Shown here: piece after piece, positions 17,003 through 25,738 of the stretch | Numbering within the stretch: position 1 is the stretch's first letter | How the letters are laid out: every line of letters begins with the position of its first letter | DNA from: Pseudomonadota bacterium | Lineage (GTDB): Bacteria > Pseudomonadota > Alphaproteobacteria > Rhizobiales > Rhizobiaceae | Direction: 5' to 3' | Assembly (NCBI GenBank): GCA_023457435.1 | Contig: JAEWLS010000036.1 | Span: 62,001 to 126,000 of the forward strand | Length of the DNA stretch: 64,000 nucleotides | Program-made: the position numbers and the translations under genes | Notes under the pieces: generated by a model | What the model was told of the DNA's origin: nothing | Database searches by the model: none | What the model saw: the letters and a program-made list of their open reading frames with translations, nothing else

Positions 17003-19279
17003 ATGCGGAGCATCATCATGGCGGCGTTGATAGGGGCAGGGGCCGCAGTCTTGCCGAGCGCCGCGCAGGCGCAGGACGACCCCTACATCTGGCTAGAGGA
17101 GCGTAACGGCGCCCAGGCTCTCGATTGGGTCAAGGCGCAGAACGACAGGGCGCGGGCGGCGATCACCGGCGATCCGCGCTTCGCGGAGTATTTCGAAAAG
17201 TCGCTCAAGCTCTTCGAGGCCGAGGACGTCATTCCGTTCGGCTACACACAGGGCGGCTACGTCTACAATTTCTGGCAGGACGGCAAGAACCCGCTTGGTA
17301 TCTGGCGCCGCGCAACGGTCGAATCCTACAAGACGCCGTCGCCCGAATGGGACGTGGTGCTGGACATCGACAGGTTGGCCGAAGCCGAGAACACCCAATG
17401 GGTCTTCGGCCATGCGGACTGCCTGCGGCCCGATTACCGTATCTGCGCCATCTCTATGTCGCCGGACGGCGGCGACGCGTCGGTCGTGCGAGAATTCGAT
17501 CTGCAGACGCGGCAGTTCATGCCGGAAGGCTTCAACGTGCCGGTGTCGAAGTCGTCCTTCGGCTACATCGACGCCGACACGGCCTTCCTGTCCTCGGCGC
17601 TCTCAGACGGCGAGATGACGACGTCGGGATATCCCCGCGTGGTCAAGCGATGGACGCGCGGATCGCCGATCGAAAGCGCGGAGACCATTTTCGAAGGCGA
17701 GGTCGACGATCTCTCGGTCGATGGCTTTGTCATCATCGACGAACGCGACGGGCGCCGCGATGCGTTCGTGCGCAGGTCGGTGGACTTCTACACCACCGAA
17801 CTCTTCCTCCTGCGCGACGACGGCTCGCTGGCAAAGCTCCCGCTGCCGGAGCAACTGATGAACTGGACGATCTTCAACGGCCAGTTCGTGTTCATTCCCT
17901 CGGAGGACTGGAGCAACCAGGCCGGCGAGACGATGCGCGCCGGCGGGCTCTACAGCTTCGATTTCGACATGTGGCGCGAAGCCGGCGAGACCGGCCCCTA
18001 CGCGACGCTGATCGCGCCGAGCGAGAGACGCTCAATCGAGGGGATGGCATCGACAAGGTCGCGGCTTTTCGTGTCCGTGCTCGACAATGTCCAAGGCGAG
18101 GTGCTGGCATTTCGTATCGCCGATCTGAACTGGAGCGAACCAGTCCAGATCCCCTTGCCGGCCAACGGAACCGTGTCGATCAACGATAGCGACAGCGAAG
18201 GAAGCTCGGTCTCTTTCACCTTCAGCGACCTGATAACTCCCTCGACGCTTTACTGGTCCGACGACGACGGCGAGACGATCACGCCGATCAAGTCGATGCC
18301 GGCCCGGTTCGACGCCTCGAACTATGTCGCCGAACAGTTCGAGGCGACCTCGAAGGACGGGACGAAGATTCCCTATTTCGTGGCTCGCCCGAAGGGACAG
18401 ACGGCGCCCGTTCCGGCACTTCTTTACGCCTATGGCGGGTTCCAGTCGTCGATGCTGCCCTGGTATTCGGGACTGCGCGGCCAGCTCTGGCTGGAGCAGG
18501 GCAATGCATGGATCCTAGCCAACATCCGCGGCGGCGGCGAATTCGGTCCCGCCTGGCATCAAGCGGCGCTGAAGGAGAAGCGACAGAACGCCTACGACGA
18601 TTTTGCCGCAGTCGCCGAAGACGTGGTTACGCGCGGCATCACCACGGCCAGGCAGCTCGGCATCCAGGGCGGCTCGAATGGCGGGCTTCTGGTCGGAGTC
18701 GCGCTGACTCAACGGCCTGAACTCTACGGCGCAGCGATCAGCGAGGTGCCGCTGCTCGACATGCTGCGCTACACGCTGCTGCCTCCCGGCGCGTCGTGGA
18801 TCGCCGAGTACGGAGACCCGGCGATTCCAGAAGAAGCTGACTTCATCCGCGCCTACTCGCCCTACCAGAACGCCACAGCCGGGAAGACGTATCCGCGCAC
18901 GTTGTTCATGACCTCGACGGCAGACGACCGCGTACATCCCGGCCACGCCCGCAAGATGGCCGCCCGCATGATCGAGCAGGGCCACGACGCGCTGTTTCAC
19001 GAATATCTCGAGGGCGGACACGGCGGCAGCGGCGACATAAGGCGCCAGGCCGAATGGTACGCGATGGAATACATGTTCATGCAGCAGGCGCTCGAAGGCA
19101 GCGATGCGGCGACCGCCAGCCGCGGGGCGCCGTTCGAGACAGCCGCGAGCGCCAGCCCTGCCGCGGACTTCTGCGACGTGCCGTCGACGCTGGCCACTGC
19201 GGCCGGGCCGCGTGCCGCAGGGCTCGAAGCGCGCGAGGCGGCCGTCCGGGAGCGCTGCGACGGCACATTGGGCGACTAA
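17003..19279 (+). CDS. secreted S9 family prolyl oligopeptidase-like peptidase
   Basis: A 758-aa protein with a signal peptide (about residues 1-24, ending AAQAQ). A beta-propeller region follows, starting DDPYIWLEERNGAQALDWV, the standard S9A opening. The C-terminal hydrolase has Ser558 in GGSNGG, Asp at 641/642 in TADDRVHP and His673 in EGGHGG. It cleaves short peptides, probably in the periplasm. A C-terminal ~65-residue tail with three Cys beyond the catalytic domain is unusual. The ATG at 17003 is preceded by GGGAGG; longer in-frame starts would bury the signal peptide. Confidence 0.88.
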   Translation: MRSIIMAALIGAGAAVLPSAAQAQDDPYIWLEERNGAQALDWVKAQNDRARAAITGDPRFAEYFEKSLKLFEAEDVIPFGYTQGGYVYNFWQDGKNPLGIWRRATVESYKTPSPEWDVVLDIDRLAEAENTQWVFGHADCLRPDYRICAISMSPDGGDASVVREFDLQTRQFMPEGFNVPVSKSSFGYIDADTAFLSSALSDGEMTTSGYPRVVKRWTRGSPIESAETIFEGEVDDLSVDGFVIIDERDGRRDAFVRRSVDFYTTELFLLRDDGSLAKLPLPEQLMNWTIFNGQFVFIPSEDWSNQAGETMRAGGLYSFDFDMWREAGETGPYATLIAPSERRSIEGMASTRSRLFVSVLDNVQGEVLAFRIADLNWSEPVQIPLPANGTVSINDSDSEGSSVSFTFSDLITPSTLYWSDDDGETITPIKSMPARFDASNYVAEQFEATSKDGTKIPYFVARPKGQTAPVPALLYAYGGFQSSMLPWYSGLRGQLWLEQGNAWILANIRGGGEFGPAWHQAALKEKRQNAYDDFAAVAEDVVTRGITTARQLGIQGGSNGGLLVGVALTQRPELYGAAISEVPLLDMLRYTLLPPGASWIAEYGDPAIPEEADFIRAYSPYQNATAGKTYPRTLFMTSTADDRVHPGHARKMAARMIEQGHDALFHEYLEGGHGGSGDIRRQAEWYAMEYMFMQQALEGSDAATASRGAPFETAASASPAADFCDVPSTLATAAGPRAAGLEAREAAVRERCDGTLGD

Positions 19280-19312
19280 GGCACAAACGCTTCATTGCCG
19301 CGTTAGGCGCGG

Positions 19313-20119
19313 ATGGAGCGGACGCCGAAGACCTATGCGCAACGCCGCAATCGTGAGCCGGAGCTGCGGGTCGGCACCTCCGGCTGGCACTATGCCAGCT
19401 GGTTCGGGCCGTTTTATCCGCATGGACTGAAGAAGAAGGATGCTCTCTCGTATTACGTAACGGAGTTCGGCACGGCCGAACTCAATGCGCCGTTCTATCG
19501 AACGCCGACCGAAGCCGCGGTGACAAACTGGCTGGAAAGCACGCCGGACGACTTTCGCTTCGCCTGGAAAGCCTCGAGATTCATCACGCACTGGCGCCGC
19601 CTGATCGTCAACGACGACGCGCTGAAGCTTCTCGAATCGCGCCTGAAACTGCTGCGCCACAAGCTCGGGCCAGTGCTGTTCCAACTGCATCCGAAGATGA
19701 CGAAGAACCGCGAGCGACTCGCCACTTTCCTAGACGCATTGCCGGAAGGACGCCTCTACAGTTTCGAATTTCGCCATGAGAGCTGGTATGACGACGACAT
19801 CTTCGGCCTGCTCACGGACTACGATGCCTCACTTTGCATCTCCGATCACGCCGATGCCCCCGCGCCGCGGGAAGTCACCGCGAGCTGGGTCTACGTTCGG
19901 CTGCATGGCGTGGACGGACGCTACCACGGGAGCTACTCCCCGCAGGCGCTTGGCAGCTGGGCCGGCGAGATGCGCGGGTGGCGTGCCGAGGGGCGTGACG
20001 TCTGGTGCTTTTTCGACAACGATGTGGCCGCGGCGGCGCCGCGGGATGCGCGGCGGTTGCTCGAGTATGTGGAGCGGGGCGACGCCCGAATGCTTGATGC
20101 GGCAGGAGGCCGGCGCTAG
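19313..20119 (+). CDS. DUF72 family protein (YecE-like)
   Basis: A 268-aa protein of the DUF72/YecE TIM-barrel-like family. It has the opening RVGTSGWHYASWFGPFYP, then ELNAPFYRTP, FAWKASRFITH, FEFRHESW and the C-terminal CFFDND segment, all family hallmarks. The biochemical role of the family is not established. The start at 19313 lies 34 bases after the peptidase stop. No clear partner gene. Cytoplasmic. Confidence 0.9.
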   Translation: MERTPKTYAQRRNREPELRVGTSGWHYASWFGPFYPHGLKKKDALSYYVTEFGTAELNAPFYRTPTEAAVTNWLESTPDDFRFAWKASRFITHWRRLIVNDDALKLLESRLKLLRHKLGPVLFQLHPKMTKNRERLATFLDALPEGRLYSFEFRHESWYDDDIFGLLTDYDASLCISDHADAPAPREVTASWVYVRLHGVDGRYHGSYSPQALGSWAGEMRGWRAEGRDVWCFFDNDVAAAAPRDARRLLEYVERGDARMLDAAGGRR

Positions 20120-20233
20120 GCTCGCCGAATGGGCAGCTCGGCAACCGGCATCTACCCGTCCACGCCCTCGTCGCGCACCCTGCACGCCGAGCTGCTGCGC
20201 CTTTGCGCCCGCATCGGCTACTCGCCTCCAGCG

Positions 20234-20265
20234 TCGTTGAATCCGCTCAGAGCTTGATTCAACGA
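20234..20265. promoter_or_regulatory. 10-bp inverted repeat upstream of aminotransferase
   Basis: TCGTTGAATC, 12 bases, then GATTCAACGA, a perfect inverted repeat ending 14 bases before the aminotransferase ATG. As DNA it could be an operator; as RNA it would form a hairpin touching the GAGGG ribosome site at 20264-20268. The rest of the 160-base gap (20120-20279) shows nothing else convincing. Confidence 0.6.
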
Positions 20266-20279
20266 GGGACGACAACCCC

Positions 20280-21656
20280 ATGGCATACCGGAACTATTCG
20301 CTGCGGCAGCTGCAACAGCTCGACGCCGCTCACCATCTTCACCCATTCACCGATCACCGCGATCTGCGGGCAGTCGGCAGTCGCGTCATCACGCGGGCAG
20401 ACGGACCGTTCGTCTATGACGCCGACGGCAACGAAATCCTCGACGGCATGGCCGGTCTGTGGTGCGTGAACGTCGGCTACGGCCGCGAGGAGCTCGCCAA
20501 GGCGACCTACGAGCAGATAAAGGAGCTGCCTTACTACAACTCCTTTTTCCGCTGTTCGACGCCCACGCCCATCCTGCTGGCGAAGCGGCTCGCCGATATC
20601 GCGCCGCCGGGACTGGAGCAGGTTTTCTTCGGTTCGTCAGGGTCGGAGGCTAATGACACGGCACTGAGGCTGGTGCGCCAGTTCTGGGCGCTGGAAGGCA
20701 AGCCGTCGAAGAACCGCATCATCTCCCGCAAGTGGGCCTATCACGGCTCCACCATCGCCGGTGCGTCGCTGGGAGGCATGGAGGGAATGCACGGGCAGCT
20801 TCATGGCGCCGTGCCCAACATCGTTCACGTCATGCCGCCTTATGCGTTCGAGCTGGCGCGGCCCGGCGAGAGCGACCACGATTTCGGCATCCGCGCCGCG
20901 CAGGCCATCGAGGAAGCAATTCTGGAGGCCGGTGCCGACAACGTGGCGGCATTCATCGGAGAGCCGGTCATGGGCGCCGGCGGCGTGAAGATCGCACCCG
21001 ACAGCTACTGGCCCGAGGTGCGGCGCATCTGCCGAAAGCATGACGTGCTCCTGATGCTCGACGAGGTCATCACCGGATACGGACGCACCGGCAACTGGTT
21101 CGCCGCGCAGACCTACGGCATCGAACCCGACACGATGACGACGGCCAAGGCGCTGACCTCCGGCTACCAGCCCCTGTCGGCGCTGTTTGTCGGCGAGCGC
21201 GTGGCAAGGACGATCGTCGACAAGGGCGGCGAGTTCTTCCACGGCTACACTTATTCAGGCCATCCGGTTGCATGCGCCGTGGCGTTGGCAAATCTCGACA
21301 TTATCGAGCGCGAGGGCCTGATCGAGCGGGTGCGCGACGACACCGGACCGTACTTTCGCAAGGCGCTGACCGAGGCCCTCGGCAGCCATCCGATCGTCGG
21401 GGAGGTTCGCGCGGTCGGGCTCATGGGCGCGATTGAGATCGTGAAGGATCAGGAGACGCGCCAGCGCTTCCCGGAGGTCGGCAGTGCCGCCGTAAAGGTG
21501 CGCGATCATGCAATCGCCAACGGCATGATGATGCGTGCCGTCAACGACACGATGATCCTGTCGCCGCCGCTGATCTGGACCCGGGATACGATCGACATGG
21601 CGTGCGAGCGCATCCGGCGCGCCCTCAACCTTGCGGAGCGCGATCTCATGGCCTGA
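20280..21656 (+). CDS. class III omega-aminotransferase (putrescine--pyruvate type)
   Basis: A 458-aa fold-type I PLP aminotransferase. It has LHPFTDHRDL near the N-terminus, GSEANDTA for cofactor binding, LLMLDEVITGYGRTG with the PLP Asp, and the Schiff-base Lys in TTAKALTSGYQP. It matches the subgroup that transfers amino groups from putrescine or omega-amino acids to pyruvate. It acts in the cytoplasm. A perfect inverted repeat lies just upstream. The next gene on the strand encodes a small protein of unknown function 52 bases later. The precise amine donor is inference. Confidence 0.87.
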   Translation: MAYRNYSLRQLQQLDAAHHLHPFTDHRDLRAVGSRVITRADGPFVYDADGNEILDGMAGLWCVNVGYGREELAKATYEQIKELPYYNSFFRCSTPTPILLAKRLADIAPPGLEQVFFGSSGSEANDTALRLVRQFWALEGKPSKNRIISRKWAYHGSTIAGASLGGMEGMHGQLHGAVPNIVHVMPPYAFELARPGESDHDFGIRAAQAIEEAILEAGADNVAAFIGEPVMGAGGVKIAPDSYWPEVRRICRKHDVLLMLDEVITGYGRTGNWFAAQTYGIEPDTMTTAKALTSGYQPLSALFVGERVARTIVDKGGEFFHGYTYSGHPVACAVALANLDIIEREGLIERVRDDTGPYFRKALTEALGSHPIVGEVRAVGLMGAIEIVKDQETRQRFPEVGSAAVKVRDHAIANGMMMRAVNDTMILSPPLIWTRDTIDMACERIRRALNLAERDLMA

Positions 21657-21708
21657 CGGAGCGTTTTTCTCCCTTCCACGTTCTCCCGCCGCGGCACGGA
21701 GAAATCAC

Positions 21709-22068
21709 ATGCGCAATCCTCGAAGGTCCACACGCGCGGCAGCTACGCTGTCGCGCAATCTCGCTCTGGCGCCGGCTGTCATAGCCATGCGCATGCCGCT
21801 GCTTGCCGCCGAATTCGGCAAGGACGCCATACCCCGAGAGACGATGCGCGCGGTGACGGAAAAGTCCGCGGCGATCACGGAAGGCATGATCGCCGCACAG
21901 ATGTCGCTTGCGGTGTCGGCATCACGTTTCTGGCTGGAAGTGTTCACCGGCCGCACGCCGTCCATCCTCAACGGGGTGGCACTGGAGCGGGCAAGCCATG
22001 CCGCTCTGGCGCCGTCCGGAAAGGCGGTGAAGGGAAACTTCGGGCGGCTGTCGCGACTTCGGAAATAG
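21709..22068 (+). CDS. hypothetical protein, phasin-like composition
   Basis: A 119-aa, Ala-rich, mostly helical basic protein (RNPRRSTRAAATLSRNL at the start; TEKSAAITEGMIAAQM and ASRFWLEVF in the middle). The ATG at 21709 has GGAGA seven bases upstream, and a longer in-frame start at 21631 would overlap the aminotransferase. The amphipathic helices resemble short phasin or granule-associated proteins, but no defining motif is present and I do not claim that function. Confidence 0.6.
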   Translation: MRNPRRSTRAAATLSRNLALAPAVIAMRMPLLAAEFGKDAIPRETMRAVTEKSAAITEGMIAAQMSLAVSASRFWLEVFTGRTPSILNGVALERASHAALAPSGKAVKGNFGRLSRLRK

Positions 22069-22111
22069 GCAAAACCGCGCTCTCCAACTGGGAGAAGGCG
22101 CGGGTCTTGCC
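22068..22111. terminator. imperfect hairpin after the 119-aa gene
   Basis: Three stacked arms pair around an interrupted stem: GGCAA/TTGCC outer, CCGCGC/GCGCGG middle and CTCC/GGAG inner, starting at the stop codon. There is no T-run. A second 7-bp repeat (TAACCGG at 22219-22225 with CCGGTTA at 22239-22245) lies in the same 235-base convergent gap, which otherwise holds nothing I recognise. Confidence 0.4.
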
Positions 22112-22303
22112 AAGTTACGCATGGCACTTCGCGACAACACTGCGAAGTTTACAGCTCCGGTACGCGAGACCTGATCCGGAGCGGTGGGCGGCTGCGATGA
22201 CCGCCACGTGTATGGTTCTAACCGGACATCGTTACCGCCCGGTTATCAGTCACTTAAGCAAAGATGAATCCGCGCATTTTTGGCGCAAAAGCGGCGCGTG
22301 ATC

Positions 22304-23182
22304 TCAACGGCCGCGCAGGAACTCGATGATCCCCGAGAAATCGCGGTCCGCGTTGCCCATGGCCGCGAACAATGCGTAGAGCTGTGCGGCCTCCGCTCCG
22401 AGCGGGGTCACCGCACCGGCGGCCTGCGCTGCCTCCTGTGCCAGCTTCAGGTCCTTCAGCATCAGCGCGGCTGCGAACCCCGGTTTGTATTCGCGGTTCG
22501 ACGGCGCGCTGGGCACCGGGCCGGGAACGGGGCAGTAGCTGGTGATCGACCAGCATTGGCCCGAAGATGTAGAGGCGACGTCGAACAGCGCCTGATGCGA
22601 AAGGCCGAGCTTTTCAGCGAGCACGAACGCCTCGCTGACGCCGATCATCGAGATGCCGAGGATCATGTTGTTGCAGATCTTGGCTGCCTGGCCGGCCCCG
22701 GCGTCACCGCAATGGACGATGCGTCCTGCCATCGGCGTCAGGATCGGCTCGGCCGCGGCAAAGGCCTGCGCCGCGCCACCGGCCATGAATGTCAGCGTCC
22801 CGGCGGTCGCGCCGCCGGTGCCGCCCGATACCGGAGCATCGATCGAGAGCAGCCCATGCTCGCCGGCTATCGCATGCGCCTTGCGGGCGGACTCGACGTC
22901 GATGGTCGACGAGTCGATCAGCAGAGCACCCTGCTTCGCCGCCGGCGCGATCTCGCCATAGACCGAAAGCACGTGCTTGCCCGCCGGCAGCATTGTCACC
23001 ACCGCGTTCGCGTCCTTTACCGCCGCAACAGCATTTGCCATCACGACCACGCCATTCGCCTGCGCAATCTTCAGATTGTCCGGCACCAGATCGAAGCCGT
23101 GGACCGCAAACCCCGCCTTGACGAGGTTCGCGGCCATCGGGTTGCCCATGTTTCCCAGGCCGATGAAGGCGATTGTGGTCAT
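22304..23182 (-). CDS. mmsB: 3-hydroxyisobutyrate dehydrogenase
   Basis: A 292-aa NAD-dependent beta-hydroxyacid dehydrogenase. The motif is FIGLGNMGNPMAANL, the signature DAPVSGGTGGATAGTLTFMAGG follows, and the catalytic Lys lies in GAGQAAKICNNM. It converts 3-hydroxyisobutyrate to methylmalonate semialdehyde in valine breakdown. It follows the acyl-CoA dehydrogenase gene with 3 bases between, which fits one valine operon. The usual methylmalonate semialdehyde dehydrogenase and 3-hydroxyisobutyryl-CoA hydrolase genes are not in the window. Confidence 0.93.
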   Translation of the reverse strand: MTTIAFIGLGNMGNPMAANLVKAGFAVHGFDLVPDNLKIAQANGVVVMANAVAAVKDANAVVTMLPAGKHVLSVYGEIAPAAKQGALLIDSSTIDVESARKAHAIAGEHGLLSIDAPVSGGTGGATAGTLTFMAGGAAQAFAAAEPILTPMAGRIVHCGDAGAGQAAKICNNMILGISMIGVSEAFVLAEKLGLSHQALFDVASTSSGQCWSITSYCPVPGPVPSAPSNREYKPGFAAALMLKDLKLAQEAAQAAGAVTPLGAEAAQLYALFAAMGNADRDFSGIIEFLRGR

Positions 23183-23185
23183 CTG

Positions 23186-24352
23186 CTATTTCCCTGTGAG
23201 GTGGCGCGCGATGATGACGCGCATGATCTCGTTCGTGCCTTCCAGGATCTGATGGACACGCAGATCGCGCACGAGCTTCTCGATGCCGTAGTCTTGCAGG
23301 TAGCCATAGCCGCCGAGCAGCTGCAGAGCGCCGTTAGCAACCTCGAAGCCAGCATCCGTTACGAGCCGCTTGGCCATCGCGGACCACTTTGTCGCGTCCG
23401 GCGCCTTGCGGTCGAGCGTGGCCGCCGCGGCGTAGAGGAAAAGCCGCGCGGCCTGCAGTTCGGTCTCCATGTCTGCCAATTTGAACTGGATAGCCTGCAA
23501 GCGGTCGAGCGCCTGGCCAAAGGCTTTCCGTTCGGCGGTGTAGGCGAGGGCTTTGTCCAAGGCCGCCTGGGCGCCGCCAAGCGAACACGCGGCGATGTTC
23601 AGACGCCCGCCGTCAAGGCCGGCCATTGCGATGCGGAAGCCGGCGCCTTCCTCGGCGAGCCGGTTTTCCAGCGGCACTGCGCAGGCGTCGAAGATCACCT
23701 GCCGGGTCGGCTGCATGTGCCAGCCCATCTTGTTCTCGACAGGCCCGAACGAGAGGCCCGGTGCATCCTTCGGTACGACGAAGGTCGAAATTCCCCTGGG
23801 ACCGTCTTCGCCGGTGCGCGCCATGACGACGTACACGTCCGACGCCCCGGCGCCGGAGATGAACTGCTTGGTTCCGGTAAGACGATAGAGGGCGCCGTCG
23901 CGGACCGCCCTGGTTCGGAGCGCCGCAGCGTCGGAGCCTGACCCGGGTTCGGTCAGGCAGTAGCTCGCAAGCTGCTCGAGCGAGGTCAGCGGCGGCAGAA
24001 GTCGGTGGCGCTGCTCGTCACTGCCAAAGCGGTCGATCATCCAGGCCGCCATGTTGTGGATGGAGATCATCGCGGCAAAGCCGGGGCAGGCCGCCGACAG
24101 CGCCTCGAAAATCAGTACGGCGTCGAGGCGGCCCATGCCGGAGCCACCGACGTCCTCGCCCACATAGATGCCGCCGAAGCCGAGCGGCCCGGTCTCCCTG
24201 ACGACATCGAGGGGGAAATGGCGGGCTTTGTCCCACTCCAGCGCATGCGGCGCGACACGGTGGGCCGCGAATGCGCGGCTCATCTCCTGAATTGCGCGCT
24301 GGTCTTCGGTCAGCTCGAACTGGCCGCTGCCATGCTCTGCTTCGGCGTCCAT
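23186..24352 (-). CDS. acyl-CoA dehydrogenase (isobutyryl-CoA type)
   Basis: A 388-aa FAD acyl-CoA dehydrogenase of full family length. Signatures are YCLTEPGSGSDAAAL, GTKQFISGAG, RKAFGQALDRLQAIQFKLADM and the C-terminal ILEGTNEIMR. It oxidises short branched acyl-CoA. Being directly upstream of mmsB points to isobutyryl-CoA in valine catabolism. The ATG at 24352 is preceded by GGAGGAAACGCG, a strong ribosome site. Cytoplasmic; electrons go to electron-transfer flavoprotein. The subfamily assignment rests mainly on context. Confidence 0.9.
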   Translation of the reverse strand: MDAEAEHGSGQFELTEDQRAIQEMSRAFAAHRVAPHALEWDKARHFPLDVVRETGPLGFGGIYVGEDVGGSGMGRLDAVLIFEALSAACPGFAAMISIHNMAAWMIDRFGSDEQRHRLLPPLTSLEQLASYCLTEPGSGSDAAALRTRAVRDGALYRLTGTKQFISGAGASDVYVVMARTGEDGPRGISTFVVPKDAPGLSFGPVENKMGWHMQPTRQVIFDACAVPLENRLAEEGAGFRIAMAGLDGGRLNIAACSLGGAQAALDKALAYTAERKAFGQALDRLQAIQFKLADMETELQAARLFLYAAAATLDRKAPDATKWSAMAKRLVTDAGFEVANGALQLLGGYGYLQDYGIEKLVRDLRVHQILEGTNEIMRVIIARHLTGK

Positions 24353-24397
24353 CGCGTTTCCTCCGGGGCGGACCTTAGCCGACCGTGCGGGGCTCGA

Positions 24398-25183
24398 TCA
24401 AATGCCCACAGCCGCGCGCACCGGGTTTGATGGGTCGAGAAGCAGCCGGACCGCCAGCGCGACGCATACGATCACGAGCAGCGGCTTGATGAGCCGCGCT
24501 CCCCGTTTCATCGCCATGCCGGCACCGATGCGGGCACCGACGAACTGGCAGGCACCCATCATGAACCCGATCTTCCAATCGACAACGCCGGCGAAGGCGA
24601 AGGCGGCGAAACCCCCGAGATTCGAGGCGAAGTTCAGCAGCTTGGTGTGTGCTGTCGCCTTGAGCAGCCCGTAGCCGGCGAGAGAAACGAAAGCGAGCAT
24701 GAAGAAGGAGCCGGCGCCGGGTCCGAACAGACCGTCGTAGAAGCCAACGAACGGCACGACGGTCATCCCGAACAGCAACGGTCCCATGCGCTGCGCGCGA
24801 TCGACGTCGCCCATATCCGGCTTCAGCCAGAAATAGAGCGCTATCGCGACGAGCAGAAAAGGCAGCATTGCGCGCAGGATGTCGCCCGGCACCATGGTGG
24901 CGAGCAGTGCTCCGGCGAGCGCACCGAGGAAAGACAGCGCGGCGGACGGCAGTTGGGCCCTGAGGTCGACCAGGCCTTTTCCGGCGTAGGCAATCGTGGC
25001 CGAACCTGAGCCGAACAAGCCCTGCAACTTGTTGGTGCCGAGCGCCGCTACCGGCGCGTAGCCGGCAAGAAGCAGCGCCGGGACAGTGACCAGGCCACCC
25101 CCGCCGGCGATCGAATCGACGAAACCGGCGGCGAGCGCGGCAAAGGCCAGCAAGGCGATAAGATCTATGGTGAGTTCAGGCAT
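24398..25183 (-). CDS. TSUP family sulfite/anion exporter (TauE/SafE, YfcA-like)
   Basis: A 261-aa membrane protein with about eight helices and the family motifs GGGGLVTVPALLL near residue 27, ALGTNKLQGLFG, and FYDGLFGPGAGSF in the second half. TSUP proteins move sulfite, sulfoacetate or related anions across the inner membrane; substrate is not evident here. The ATG at 25183 begins the conserved MPELTIDLIALL. A longer in-frame start would add an unrelated basic lead that overlaps the opposite-strand TerB gene, so it was not used. Confidence 0.88.
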   Translation of the reverse strand: MPELTIDLIALLAFAALAAGFVDSIAGGGGLVTVPALLLAGYAPVAALGTNKLQGLFGSGSATIAYAGKGLVDLRAQLPSAALSFLGALAGALLATMVPGDILRAMLPFLLVAIALYFWLKPDMGDVDRAQRMGPLLFGMTVVPFVGFYDGLFGPGAGSFFMLAFVSLAGYGLLKATAHTKLLNFASNLGGFAAFAFAGVVDWKIGFMMGACQFVGARIGAGMAMKRGARLIKPLLVIVCVALAVRLLLDPSNPVRAAVGI

Positions 25184-25300
25184 TCGTAAGCCAATTGCCG
25201 CATCTTCGATTTCGGCGGCCCGCGCTTCCACCATGCCCGCCGGCTTTGCGCAAGCGCCGATTCCCGGTAGCGTCGTGCAGGGTTGATCGCGGGGCGGCTC

Positions 25301-25738
25301 ATGGCGCGGAGTGTGTTGGCGATGTTGCGCGAGCTGATCGAGGGCAATTCGGCGGTCCGCAAGGTCGCCGACGATCCGTCGCTGATGGCGGAGCTTCTGC
25401 TTCTGTTCCGCATGATCCTCGCCGATGGCGAGGTCAGCGCGGAGGAGATGACGATGCTTCGCCGCATTGCGTCCGAAGCCTTCGGTATCGAAGGCGCCGA
25501 TCTTGATCTCGTGCTCGAGCATCTCGCCGATTTCGGCTACGAGACCAGCTCGGGGCAGGCGCTCGCCATTTTCCGGGAGTTCGACCGCGACCGGCGCGTG
25601 ACGCTGGCGCGTCACATGGCGGAGATTGCCAAGGCCGACCGGGACCTGAGCAAGGTCGAGGTGCGGCTTCTGGCCCGGGTCGTCGACATGCTGGAGCTGG
25701 AGCCGGCGGACGTCGTACCCGGCGCTGAGTTGCGCTAA
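25301..25738 (+). CDS. TerB-like protein
   Basis: A 145-aa helical protein of the TerB/tellurite-resistance family. It has the acidic metal-site pattern ILADGEVSAEEMTMLRRI and the mirror segment IAKADRDLSKVEVRLLARV. Family members bind divalent metal and occur in many contexts unrelated to tellurite. ATG 25301 is preferred to a TTG six codons earlier. Its last 4 bases overlap the stop of the convergent ABC ATPase gene. Function unknown. Confidence 0.83.
   Translation: MARSVLAMLRELIEGNSAVRKVADDPSLMAELLLLFRMILADGEVSAEEMTMLRRIASEAFGIEGADLDLVLEHLADFGYETSSGQALAIFREFDRDRRVTLARHMAEIAKADRDLSKVEVRLLARVVDMLELEPADVVPGAELR

Noticed and set aside
20129..20257. 42-codon open frame before the aminotransferase
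   Set aside because: No ribosome site, no conserved character, and it runs into the inverted repeat.
22280..23941. 553-codon open frame on the plus strand
   Set aside because: Runs antisense across mmsB and the acyl-CoA dehydrogenase gene; Arg/His-rich shadow.
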